This document shows, in pieces, positions 34,001 to 41,450 of a stretch of DNA of 64,000 bases (position 1 is the first letter of the stretch; each line of letters begins with the position of its first letter). Source of the stretch: Astrobacterium formosum. Lineage in GTDB: Bacteria > Pseudomonadota > Alphaproteobacteria > Rhizobiales > Xanthobacteraceae. The position numbers were made by a program, and so were the translations under genes. The notes below the pieces were generated by a model, which searched no databases, was not told the DNA's origin, and saw nothing but the letters and a program-made list of their open reading frames with translations. The stretch lies in contig JAVDCA010000002.1 in the NCBI GenBank assembly GCA_030848545.1, positions 62,001 to 126,000 of the forward strand, read 5' to 3'.

Positions 34001-37000
34001 GTTGAGATCCGCGACGGCCGGCGGCTGGTTGTAGCTGAAGCCGAAGTCGAGGGTCAGGTTGGTGTCGGCATCGGCGTCGCCGTCGGAGTCCGGGGTACCG
34101 TCCGGCTCACTGTCATAACCGAGACTGATGGTCTGGCTGGCAACGCCGCCGCCGAGACCGACGGCGACGGACTGACCGTTGTCGTCGCGGTCGACATTGT
34201 CGTCGGGATCGCTCGGCGCGCCGGGCAACGACGTGGCGGCAGTCGCGGTCCCCGAATCGTAGAGCGCGCCGCCTGCCGTGAAGTTCGATGCATCGACGCG
34301 GACGATGTAATTGCCGGGCGCGAGATTGGCGAAGCTGTACAGCCCGTCGGCTCCCGTCGACGTGGTGGCGATGGCCACATCGCCCGCGCTCAGGTCGCCC
34401 GAATTGTCGTTGTCGGTGAACAGAGTCAGGCCGACACCGCTGATCCCTTCGGCCGTATCGTACAGCCCGTTGTTGTTGGTATCGACGAAGATGCGATCGC
34501 CGAGCGTCAGGCTGTCGACCGTGAAGGTGGAGGCCGGGCCGGTGACGCTGTGCGCACCGCCGGTATCGGTCCAGTCGACCGTCGGCGTGCCCGACACGGG
34601 CTGGATCACGGCGTTGAACTGGTCGTTGAGAACGACGGCGTCGAAATAGACCTTGACGGTCTTGCCGGCCGGCAGCGTGCCGATGGCGACCGTGCCGATC
34701 GCATATTCCTCGGTGGTGATGCTGCCGACGACGGCGCCGGTGGCGAGACCGGTGCTCGGCAGGCGGCGCTCGCCGGCCGGAAGGAAGCCGTACATCAGGC
34801 TGGCGCGCGCGACCTGCGCGTAGTTGTCACTCAGCCCAAGGGCGTGGCCAAGCTCGTGCATGATGGTGGTGAGCAGGTCGATCTGGCCGTTCTGGCCGCC
34901 GGCGGCGATCAGCCGGCCGTCACCATTGAGGGTGAATTCGCCGTCGCTCAGCGGCGTCGAATCCACGTACCAGCCGTAGCCGGCGGCATCGAAATCGAGG
35001 CGCACGCCGTCGGGCGAGTAGGCGCCCAGATAGAGGCCCGGCATGTCGGCGAGGGTGAAATGGACGTTCCGCAACGCCTCGATCTGCTCGGCGGTGAGCC
35101 CGGTTTCGATCCAGCGCGCGATCGCGGCTTGCAGGGTGGCGTCGAGCTCGGCCTGGCTGAGCACGCCGTCGTCGATGTAGATGGGGTCAGTCGCGACGAC
35201 CGGGCCGGTAGTCGGATCGGTGGCCGGCGCGCTATCGGCCGGCGGGTTCTCGCCTGAGCTCGGCGCGTCGGGCGTCGGCGTTTCCTCGACCGCCGAGGCC
35301 GGCGCGTCGTCGCCGGACGGCGAGCCGACGTCTGGCGCGGGCGGGGGCGCGGCGGCCATGAGCGGCACGACCGGCTGCAGGACCGTGCCGTTGGCGACGA
35401 CGGTGATTCCGGCCGCGCCGTTGATCGCAACGCCGGTGCCGGTGTCGCCGCCAGGCTCGGCACCGGGATTGTTGAAGTCGAGCACAGTCATCGCGGTGAA
35501 CGACGACGAACCGCCCTGCTCGAGCTGGATGGGCTTGGCGGGCGAATCGTCCGCTTTCAGATAGATGGCCTCGGCCTGAATGCCCGCGCCACCCGCATTG
35601 CTGCCGCCCTTCTTGACCGTGTTGCCCTCGATCTTCACGACCATTGTCGAGGAGCTGTTGTTGTTGACGCTCAGGTTCTCCCACGTCGTCGCCACGATGG
35701 GCGACGTCGTGATGTTGTTGTTGGTGATGGTGAGATGCGCCGTCGCGGTGCCGTTGGCGTTGAAGTACATGCCTTCGCCGCGCATGCCCGTGATGGTGTT
35801 GCCGGAGACGGTCAGGCGCGCATTGGCATTGTCGTCGATGAGCGTGCTGTCGATGCCGCGGCCGGCGGCGACGCCGACCGAGCCGATGATTCTGTTGTTG
35901 GTGAAGATGCCGTGGACGGTTGAATTGTCGTTGAAGTTGAAGATGACCGCGCTGTTGTAGGAATTATTGAGATCGTTGTCGTCGATGTCGAACTTCAGGA
36001 CCGCCGTCCCGGACGTCCCGAGCGAAATGGCGTTGTCGCTCTCCCCGGTCGCCGAATCGAAACCCGTGAAGGTGTTGCCGGATGCGAACAGCGTCAGCGA
36101 ACCGGCATTGGCCAGCGCCGCGATGCCATCGCTCTCGAGATTGTCGAACGTGCTGTTGGTGACCGTGGCGACGATGATGGGATTGCTGCCGCCGGTGAAG
36201 GTCTCGATCTTCACGCCCTCCTCGCCGTTGAGCATCGTCGCAGTGTTGGCCGTGCGCGTGAACAGCGAATTGTCGATGGTCAGATTGAGCGTGCCTGAGG
36301 CATTGGAGACATAGACGTTATTCTCGGCCGACGCCGAGATGATGCTGTCGTCGATCAGGACGGTGCCGTCGATCTGGTTGGCGGAGCCGCCGGCGAAGTT
36401 CAGCCCGTCCTCGTCGTTGGCGTCGCCGGCGTTGATGATCACCGAGTTCTTCATCGAAAAGTTGGTGAGATCGATGCCCTCGATGCCGTGGCCGCCGGTA
36501 CGGGCGATCTTGACGTTTTCCAAGACGATGTCGTCGGAGCCGACGATGTCGATGCCGTCGCCGGCGATGGCGACGACGTTGTCCTTGGCTTCGGTCGTGG
36601 TCGCGGCGGCAGCGCCGATGATCATGTTCTTGAGCGTGACGCCGCCCTTGACGTTGTTGAGGACGATGCCGTCGCCGGTGGTGTTCTGGATGGTGCCACC
36701 GCTGCCGAGCGACCCTGCCACGGTGCCGCGGGTACCGGCATTCACACTGGAGCCGACGCCGGTGACGATCAGTCCGCCGAGCGCACCGGTGTTGTTGAGG
36801 ACGATGCCATTGACGGCGCCGTTCGCCGAAATGCTCTGGAAGTTGAGATCGGCCGCGCCGATCGTCGTATTGAGGACATTGAGCGCCCTGCCGGTGGTCG
36901 AGGTGATGGTGTTGCCCGTGCCCTGCACAGTCACCGTGCCGCCGCCGGTGGCGGAAAAGCCGGTGCCGCTGGTCGTGACGATGTCGAGGCCGTTGCCGCC

Positions 37001-40000
37001 TGCGGCCGAGGCGAAGTTGATCGTGGCACCGGCATTGTTAATGAGCGTGACGCCACTGTTGGCGCCGTTGGACAGGCTGATGTTCTGGCCGGTAAAGTTG
37101 ATCGTACCGCCATCGTTGCTGCCGATGAAAATCGGGCTGATGTTGCCGCCGGTTGTGGTGAGGTTGCCCGAGAACGTGACGGTGCCGGAATCGTGATCGA
37201 ATACCTGCACGACCGCACCGGCACTCGTTTTGGCGACCTGCGCCGCAACGGTCACGTTGCCGCTTCCGCCGCTGACATTGACTCCATAACTACCCGGATC
37301 GTCGGTGTTGCCGATCGCGCCGCCGTTGACGTTGACCGTGCCGGTCGCTCCGTTGATCTCGATGCCGGCGCCGCTCACGCCGTTGATGGCGACTGAGGAG
37401 AAGGTCACGGTCCCGGAGGTTCCATTAATCTCGATGCCCTCGTCGCCGGTGCCGGAAATCGTCGTTCCGGCAAAGGTCACGCCGGCGCTCGACGTACCGC
37501 CGATGAAGATGCCGTCGAGGGCGGAGCCGGTCACGGTGGTGGTCCCGGTGACGTCGAGCGTGCCGCCGACGCCGGACAACGCGATGCCGTTGCCGGTGCT
37601 GTCGGTCGAGCGCATGACCGTGGCGTTGATGTCGATCGTCGTGTTGACGATGTCGAGGACGGCGCGGTTGCTGGTCTCGATGTTGCCGGCGGCCGTGTTG
37701 CCTAGATTGAGCGTGCCGCCGCTGTTCGCCAGGATCATGCTGGCGTTAGAGCCCGTGATGCGGTTGACGGTCTCAAAGGTGAAAGCGCCGGTATTCGATA
37801 CCAGCCGGATGCCGCCGCCGCTTTCGCCGGCGTCGTCGTGATCAATCGTGAGGGTGTTGAACGTGACGCCGGTCGAGGTCGTGTTGGCAATGTCGACCGC
37901 GTAAACATCGGCACCGAGACTGCCGTTGGAGTTGATGGTGCCGCCGTCGATTTTCAACCTGCCGCCGGAGGTGGCGACCAGGGCCTGGCCCGCTGCCACC
38001 CCGGCCTCTCCCACGTCGAGGTTCAGACTGGCGAAATGGATGGTGGCATTGGCGGCGTTGGAGTTCAAAAGGACGCCGCCGCCGGTGCCGGGGGCGTCGT
38101 TGATGATCGATGTATTACCCTGGAAATCGGCGGAGAAGCCTGCCAGGGCGCCCGAGATGTGGATACCCGCGTCGCCCGAATCGTTGATGGTGGTCGCGCC
38201 CTGCACAATGAACGAACCCGACACCCCGCCGAGTTCGATGGCTTCGCCGGCCGTACCGGTCGAACTGACCGACTGCAGGGTGACGTTGAGATTGCCGCCA
38301 TTGTCGATGTCGACCGCCTTGCCGGTGCCGCTGATCGACACCGCCGACACGGTCAGATTGCCGACGCTGACGCCGTTGTCGCTGAGCGCGGTCGCGGTGG
38401 TGGAAGTGGTGACGAGGTCGAGGCCCTGCACCGTGTTGTTGGTGCCGAGGGTGACCGCAGTCGCGGTGCCGCCGACCGAAATGGTCGAGTTGGCGGTACT
38501 GGCGCCGACCGCAAAGCCGTTGACCATCGTCAGGCTGGAGCCGTCGCCGAGAAGCTGTTGGCCTGTGGCCAGCGCGTTGACGGCGCCCGTATAGGCGGTG
38601 CCGCGATTGTAGAAGAAGATGCGGTCGTTGGCGTCGTTGACGCCGTTGAAGGCGCCGCCGGCATTGAGCTCGGCGATGGTCTGGTGGGGGTTGGCGTAGC
38701 TGCCGTCGCCGCCAGCGGTGGCGTTGCTGTCGACATACCAGACCGGATCGTCGACCGTCACGGTCACGGTGGCGGCCTGGAGGCTGGTGAGGTTCTCGGC
38801 GTCGACCACGAAATACGTGAAGGTGGCGGTGCCTTCGTAGCCGGTTTCGGGCGTGAAGCGGATGATGTCGTCGCTCGACGCTCCGGCGACGCCGTTGTCG
38901 ATGATGGTGACGGTGCCGTTGGCGCCGCTGACGACCGACGCAATGAGCAGGTTGCCGGCGTTCCCGCCCGGATCGAGATCGTTGCCGATGAGCTCCGCCA
39001 CCGTGAAGTCGCGCGGCGTATTGCCGTCGATCAGGGCGATATCGTCGAGCGCGATCGGGGTGATGCGCACGTTCGGATTGGGTGTATCGAGATGGGCGAG
39101 CAATTCCGATAGCTGGACGTTGTCGGCCGCCTCGCCGCCGGTGTTGTTGATGGTCACCTCGATGGTGAAGATGTCGTTCGGATCGGCGACGCCGTCGCCG
39201 TCGAGGTCGCCGGTCCAGGTCTCGCCGATATCGAGCACGCCGTCGCGGTTGGTATCGCCCTGGAAATAGGTGGTCTGCGAAACCGTGAGGGTGGTCGCCA
39301 GGAGGTGGTCCCACGACATCCGCGCCGTGGAGGAGAACGCCAGCCCCGCCTCGATGGCGCCGGTCGACTTCTCCAGGTCCCAGTCGCCGCCGCGCACCGT
39401 CGCCCCGGTCGGATCCGAGGAGGCGGAGACGTCGGCGCCGGTGCGGTTCGCGAGGGCGGACAGGAAGCGGTCGCCGGCGGCGCCGGCGCCGATGTCGCAA
39501 CCATAGAGCAGGATGTCGCCGTCGGCCGACAGCGAGGCGCCGATCTCGGCGAGCGCACCCGAATAGGACGCCATGTTGGCTTCGGTCAGCACCGTCGAGC
39601 CGAGGCGGAGCTCGCCCTCGCTGCCGTGCGACACGATCTGGATCGCGGTCAGGTCGTCGAGACCGTGTTCGCGGATGTAGTCGGAGATCTGCTGCAGGCC
39701 GTCGCTGCCGGCGTCGAGAATATGCGCCTCCTGGCCCTCGCGCAGTCCGGCGAGCAGGGTCGGCAGATCGGGCACGCTCGAATCGATGAAAACGATCTCG
39801 TTCGCCGCCGCCCCGGTGTGGCTGCCGACGGGAGCCGCGTACGCCACCTCGTGCGTCGGCGCCCGGTCGGCGGGAGGCTGCGACGGCGGCTGATACGAGG
39901 GCGGCGGTGGCGGCGCCACGGCCTCCGAGACGACGGGGGCGCCGGACGCGACCGCGGCGGCCGAGGCGGCGCTGGCGCCGTCGGCGACGTGGTGGTCGAC

Positions 40001-40144
40001 GGCCGTCGCCGCGGCGGCGCCGTCGTACATGATGCGCGGTTCGAGGGCGAAGAAGTGCAGATTACGGCGGCGCTGACGTTGCGATGAGCCGCCCGCATGA
40101 CCGGCGGATCTGCTGTTCGGCCGGTCGCCACCGATATCCGTCAT
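28046..40144 (-). CDS. Giant LEPR-leader / DUF4347 multidomain surface protein with embedded metalloprotease
   Basis: A 4032-residue protein in one unbroken frame from ATG 40144 (GGGAGGGAG upstream). Order: basic leader with FFALEPRIMYDGA (residues 32-43, LEPR type, no Sec signal visible); DUF4347 (~118-280); Ca-binding and cadherin-like segment (~285-465); right-handed beta-helix (~470-1530); Pro-rich linker; zincin-like domain with HELGHALGLSD (His1763, Glu1764, His1767, Asp1773) and SLMYG (~1782-1786); SdrB-like Ca-rich domain (~1870-2030); cadherin-like domain; nine ~132-residue repeats with two other cadherin-like inserts (~2195-3615); His/Gly-rich linker (IDHHHHGDYGYPGG, ~3750); putative Ig domain; helical tail. 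No C-terminal RTX repeats are seen. A role as adhesin or matrix protein is inferred. Confidence 0.93.
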   Translation of the reverse strand: MTDIGGDRPNSRSAGHAGGSSQRQRRRNLHFFALEPRIMYDGAAAATAVDHHVADGASAASAAAVASGAPVVSEAVAPPPPPSYQPPSQPPADRAPTHEVAYAAPVGSHTGAAANEIVFIDSSVPDLPTLLAGLREGQEAHILDAGSDGLQQISDYIREHGLDDLTAIQIVSHGSEGELRLGSTVLTEANMASYSGALAEIGASLSADGDILLYGCDIGAGAAGDRFLSALANRTGADVSASSDPTGATVRGGDWDLEKSTGAIEAGLAFSSTARMSWDHLLATTLTVSQTTYFQGDTNRDGVLDIGETWTGDLDGDGVADPNDIFTIEVTINNTGGEAADNVQLSELLAHLDTPNPNVRITPIALDDIALIDGNTPRDFTVAELIGNDLDPGGNAGNLLIASVVSGANGTVTIIDNGVAGASSDDIIRFTPETGYEGTATFTYFVVDAENLTSLQAATVTVTVDDPVWYVDSNATAGGDGSYANPHQTIAELNAGGAFNGVNDANDRIFFYNRGTAYTGAVNALATGQQLLGDGSSLTMVNGFAVGASTANSTISVGGTATAVTLGTNNTVQGLDLVTTSTTATALSDNGVSVGNLTVSAVSISGTGKAVDIDNGGNLNVTLQSVSSTGTAGEAIELGGVSGSFIVQGATTINDSGDAGIHISGALAGFSADFQGNTSIINDAPGTGGGVLLNSNAANATIHFASLNLDVGEAGVAAGQALVATSGGRLKIDGGTINSNGSLGADVYAVDIANTTSTGVTFNTLTIDHDDAGESGGGIRLVSNTGAFTFETVNRITGSNASMILANSGGTLNLGNTAAGNIETSNRAVLDIVNTTIDINATVMRSTDSTGNGIALSGVGGTLDVTGTTTVTGSALDGIFIGGTSSAGVTFAGTTISGTGDEGIEINGTSGTVTFSSVAINGVSGAGIEINGATGTVNVNGGAIGNTDDPGSYGVNVSGGSGNVTVAAQVAKTSAGAVVQVFDHDSGTVTFSGNLTTTGGNISPIFIGSNDGGTINFTGQNISLSNGANSGVTLINNAGATINFASAAGGNGLDIVTTSGTGFSATGGGTVTVQGTGNTITSTTGRALNVLNTTIGAADLNFQSISANGAVNGIVLNNTGALGGLIVTGVGSSVNAGTRGTVAGSLGSGGTIQNTTGDGIVLNNVKGGVTLKNMIIGAAAATTTEAKDNVVAIAGDGIDIVGSDDIVLENVKIARTGGHGIEGIDLTNFSMKNSVIINAGDANDEDGLNFAGGSANQIDGTVLIDDSIISASAENNVYVSNASGTLNLTIDNSLFTRTANTATMLNGEEGVKIETFTGGSNPIIVATVTNSTFDNLESDGIAALANAGSLTLFASGNTFTGFDSATGESDNAISLGTSGTAVLKFDIDDNDLNNSYNSAVIFNFNDNSTVHGIFTNNRIIGSVGVAAGRGIDSTLIDDNANARLTVSGNTITGMRGEGMYFNANGTATAHLTITNNNITTSPIVATTWENLSVNNNSSSTMVVKIEGNTVKKGGSNAGGAGIQAEAIYLKADDSPAKPIQLEQGGSSSFTAMTVLDFNNPGAEPGGDTGTGVAINGAAGITVVANGTVLQPVVPLMAAAPPPAPDVGSPSGDDAPASAVEETPTPDAPSSGENPPADSAPATDPTTGPVVATDPIYIDDGVLSQAELDATLQAAIARWIETGLTAEQIEALRNVHFTLADMPGLYLGAYSPDGVRLDFDAAGYGWYVDSTPLSDGEFTLNGDGRLIAAGGQNGQIDLLTTIMHELGHALGLSDNYAQVARASLMYGFLPAGERRLPSTGLATGAVVGSITTEEYAIGTVAIGTLPAGKTVKVYFDAVVLNDQFNAVIQPVSGTPTVDWTDTGGAHSVTGPASTFTVDSLTLGDRIFVDTNNNGLYDTAEGISGVGLTLFTDNDNSGDLSAGDVAIATTSTGADGLYSFANLAPGNYIVRVDASNFTAGGALYDSGTATAATSLPGAPSDPDDNVDRDDNGQSVAVGLGGGVASQTISLGYDSEPDGTPDSDGDADADTNLTLDFGFSYNQPPAVADLNGDSVAFTEGGSPVMLDVGGNAAVTDTDSANFDGGNLTVSITAGEVAGEDVLGIDTSGTVAVSVLGVVSVGGVDIGTVTSEGAGGNDLVIAFNANATAARVSLLVQALTYSNSNLNNPSTTPRTVAVTIADGDGATSAASNVTVGVTAVNDAPVNTVPGPQVVNEDTDLVFSAGNGNAISISDVDIASGNAQVTLSVVNGILTLSQTAGLSFTTGDGTGDTTMVFSGTLADINAALASLTYRANLNYSGPDSLSLTVSDLANTGSGGAQGDTDSVAITVDAVNDAPVNTVPAPQAVSEDADLVFSAGNGNAISISDVDIASGNAQVTLSVANGVLTLSQISGLSFTTGDGTGDTTMVFSGTLSDINAALAGLTYRANLNYAGPDSLSLTVSDLANTGSGGAQGDTDSVAITVNAVNDAPVNTVPAPQAVNEDTDLVFSAGNGNAISISDVDIASGNAQVTLSVANGVLTLSQISGLSFTTGDGTGDTTMVFSGTLADINAALVGLTYRANLNYAGPDLLSLTVSDLANTGSGGAQGDTDSVAITVDAVNDAPVNTVPGPQAVNEDTDLVFSGGNAISIADSDVGGGIMQVTLSVANGVLSLSQIAGLSFSSGDGTQDASMTFTGTLSDINAALAGLTYRANLNYAGPDTLSLTVNDQGSTGAGVAQSDTDTVAITVNAVNDAPVNTVPGPQAVAEDTNLVFSAGNGNAISIADVDIASGNAQVTLSVANGVLTLSQISGLSFTTGDGTGDATMTFSGMLADINAALAGLIYRANLNYSGPDTLNLTVSDLANTGSGGAQSDTDSVAITVDAVNNAPVNTVPGPQAVDEDTNLVFSAGNGNALSVADIDLGGGDLQVTLSVANGILTLSQTAGLSFSTGDGTGDSIMVFTGTAADINAALAGLTYRANANHNGADTLTLTSNDQGNSGADPGLSGDGTSEQDQDTVAITVNPVNDAPMNTVPGPQAIAEDADLVFSAGNGNAISISDVDIASGNAQVTLSVANGVLTLSQISGLSFTTGDGTGDTTMVFSGTLSDINAALAGLTYRANLNYAGPDSLSLTVNDLANTGSGGVQSDTDSVAITVNPVNDAPVNTVPAPQAVNEDTDLVFSAGNGNAISISDVDIASGNAQVTLSAANGVLTLSQISGLSFTTGDGTGDTTMVFSGTLSDINAALAGLTYRANLNYAGPDLLSLTVSDLANTGSGGAQGDTDAVAITVNPVNDEPSFTAGADQTVNEDAGSVTVIGWATNIQKGPANESGQTLTFDVSNDNNGLFSVQPTIDANGNLTYTTAANAFGTATVTVVLRDNGGTANGGDDTSQTATFTITIDAVNDAPVNAVPGPQAVNEDADLVFSTGNGNVLSVADIDLAGGNLQVTLSAANGVLTLSQISGLSFTTGDGTGDATMVFTGTAADVNAALDGLIYRANANYNGADTVTLSTSDQGSSGSGGAQSDADTVAITINPVNDEPSFTKGADQTVNEDAGPQTVNGWATNIQKGPANESGQALTFDVTTDNNALFSVLPTIDANGNLTYTTAANAFGTATVTVVLRDNGGTANGGDDTATTQTFTITVNPVNDAPDLAPDLNPAFYNANSPGAVTVFPNVTVTDVDNTTLTGATVVIAFGKQTGDALQFTNQNGITGSYNPATGVLTLSGNGSVADYQAALRSITFSSTTQQPVGVRTISWVVSDGSAQSNLSEPATTLMAVIGRIDHHHHGDYGYPGGGGGYGGPPYGGYSDRFISYDPRPFSFPQGFGQGSGIHFVRADAGLTINADRTYEIALPMFSIGAPLAGDIAILSVTLADGSPLPSWLAFDATTGKLAGLLPDGMVASLDPEQGSVDVVTGALPPNSPVNSPTAPGTNPERLEVRVVARDSHGNIAIMTFTIVLRPAQQGFNLPSHDRGPVDTARSGDVIVLPPERIAWALDRDAWSRAAESRSAAALMAAVDQGEPAALAGRASLAQQLERSGWRSLSSDRNALLSSLREGAGAWR
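29620..33560 (-). repeat. Array of nine long coding repeats (~396 bp each) in the giant gene
   Basis: Nine in-frame copies of a ~132-residue module each begin with a version of APVNTVPGPQAVNED and contain DLVFSAGNGNAISI and LTYRANLNYxGPD. Junctions near 29990, 30716, 31110, 31530, 31933, 32329, 32727, 33128 and 33524 show about 396-bp spacing; one gap of ~726 bp contains a different cadherin-like module (EPSFTAGADQTVNED), and a second copy of that module follows the array. Several stretches of tens of bases are identical between copies, so copy number may vary by recombination. Confidence 0.93.
34700..35170 (-). other. Zincin (HExxHxxGxxD) protease domain inside the giant surface protein
   Basis: Residues ~1658-1815 of the giant protein form an independent domain between the beta-helix and the Ca-binding repeats. 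It has the helix-forming motif HELGHALGLSD (codons 34826-34858), with Asp as third zinc ligand, and a possible Met-turn in SLMYG eleven residues later. The spacing is that of small matrixin/snapalysin-type zincins. A Pro/Asp/Ser-rich linker precedes it. The protein may thus process itself, a partner or host or matrix material. Confidence 0.72.
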
Positions 40145-40386
40145 GGGACGCTCCCTCCCTCGCATTCCAATCACCGGGCGCGCGATGTTCGCCGTCGATG
40201 TTCGCCGTCGTGGACGACGTGACGCGAAGAGATTGTCCGTGCCCCGGGATCGTTAACCAGTAGTTTACCGTATCGTACAAGTACCATGCCATGCCGGGCC
40301 GGTACAGGCACAAGTTGTAAGATTCCCACCGACGGCGGCAGATGGTTAAGGGCGCAAATTTATAGTTGTGCGGGAACCCGACTGAT

Positions 40387-40397
40387 CGTACGGTACG
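40387..40397. promoter_or_regulatory. 11-bp palindrome in the divergent region before the collar genes
   Basis: The 282-bp region 40145-40426 separates the giant gene (minus) from the collar genes (plus) and must hold both promoters. It contains CGTAC-G-GTACG, a perfect odd palindrome 30 bases before the first collar ATG, with further GTAC words at about 40278 and 40286 and an AT-rich GTTAACCAGTAGTTTACCG stretch near 40250. The palindrome is a candidate operator; no regulator gene is adjacent. Confidence 0.4.
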
Positions 40398-40426
40398 TAA
40401 TTAATGCGGGAATAAAGGGGGGAAGC

Positions 40427-40927
40427 ATGGCGGAGCCGTTCCTGTCGGAAATCCGTATCATGTCGTTCGTGTTCGCGCCCAAGGGCTGGGCCCTGTGCAA
40501 TGGCCAGCTCCTTCCCATCAACCAGAATCAGGCGCTCTTTTCTCTTCTCGGCACCACCTTCGGGGGTGACGGGCGGGTGAATTTCGCCCTGCCCGATCTG
40601 CGCAGCCGCGCGCCGATCCATGTCGGCTCCGGCCACACTCTGGGCGAGCGCGGCGGCGAAACCGCGCATACGCTGTCGATCGGCGAGATACCGCAGCACA
40701 CGCATGTGCTGGACGGGACGGACGCGGCGGGGACCGCCACCGTCGGCGCCGGCGCGGTCCTGGCCAATGGCGGCAGCGACATCTACTCGCCCGCATCCAG
40801 CCTGGTCACCATGAACGCCGGGGCGGTGACGAACACCGGCGGCAGCCAGGCGCATCTCAACATGCAGCCGTTCCTGATCCTCAGCTTCTGCATCGCCCTG
40901 CAGGGCATCTTCCCGTCACCGACCTGA
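40427..40927 (+). CDS. Phage tail-collar domain protein (first of three)
   Basis: A 166-residue protein of the Tail Collar (MdpB-like, COG4675) family. The core reads FAPKGWALCNGQLLPINQNQ, then LFSLLGTTFGGDG and FALPDLRSRAPIH, then PQHTH, and it ends CIALQGIFPSPT. ATG 40427 has AAAGGGGGGAAG upstream. No signal peptide is present. Outside phages such proteins occur in tandem sets of unknown function, often near giant surface proteins. It diverges from the giant gene and is followed after 13 bp by a second paralog. Confidence 0.92.
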   Translation: MAEPFLSEIRIMSFVFAPKGWALCNGQLLPINQNQALFSLLGTTFGGDGRVNFALPDLRSRAPIHVGSGHTLGERGGETAHTLSIGEIPQHTHVLDGTDAAGTATVGAGAVLANGGSDIYSPASSLVTMNAGAVTNTGGSQAHLNMQPFLILSFCIALQGIFPSPT

Positions 40928-40940
40928 AGGAGGCGCACCA

Positions 40941-41441
40941 ATGGCTCAGCCCTACGTCGGCGAGATCCGCATGTTTGCCGGCAATTTCGCGCCGGCCGGC
41001 TGGATGTTCTGCGAAGGGCAGCTCATCCCGATCTCCGAGAACGAGACCCTGTTTCAGTTGATCGGCACCACTTACGGCGGCGATGGCCAGTCGACGTTCG
41101 CCCTGCCGGACCTGCGCGGCCGCATCCCGCTGCACCAGGGCAACGGCTTCATCCTCGCCGAAACCGGCGGCGCCGAGGAAATCACGCTGACGGTGCAGCA
41201 GATTCCCGCCCATACCCATCCCCTGCTCGCCTCCACCCTGTTGGCCAACCAGGAAACGGCGGCCAACGCCGTGACGGGGCAGACCGAGGTGGCGTTTTAC
41301 GGTGAGGATTCGCCCTACACCAACATGAGCCCGGCGGCGATTTCGGCCGTGGGTGGCAGCCAGCCGCATACGAATTTCCAGCCCTATCTCTGTGTCGATT
41401 TCATCATCTCGATGTACGGCATCTTCCCGTCGCCGACCTAA
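40941..41441 (+). CDS. Phage tail-collar domain protein (second of three)
   Basis: A 166-residue paralog of the preceding gene. It shares FAPAGWMFCEGQLIPISENE, LFQLIGTTYGGDGQSTFALPD, the IPAHTH motif and the C-terminal YGIFPSPT, but has diverged in the middle (VAFYGEDSPYTNM) and carries different central residues, as expected if the three subunits assemble into a hetero-oligomer. It starts 13 bp after the first collar gene with GAAGGAGG upstream and ends 9 bp before the third. Confidence 0.92.
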   Translation: MAQPYVGEIRMFAGNFAPAGWMFCEGQLIPISENETLFQLIGTTYGGDGQSTFALPDLRGRIPLHQGNGFILAETGGAEEITLTVQQIPAHTHPLLASTLLANQETAANAVTGQTEVAFYGEDSPYTNMSPAAISAVGGSQPHTNFQPYLCVDFIISMYGIFPSPT

Positions 41442-41450
41442 GAGGACGTC

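Noticed and set aside
31274-35257. A plus-strand open frame of 1327 codons opposite the giant gene
   Set aside because: It lies wholly antisense to the repeat-rich coding sequence, has periodic shadow composition (repeated RHRVHRRVVDG-like text) and no family motif; it is a by-product of GC-rich codon use.
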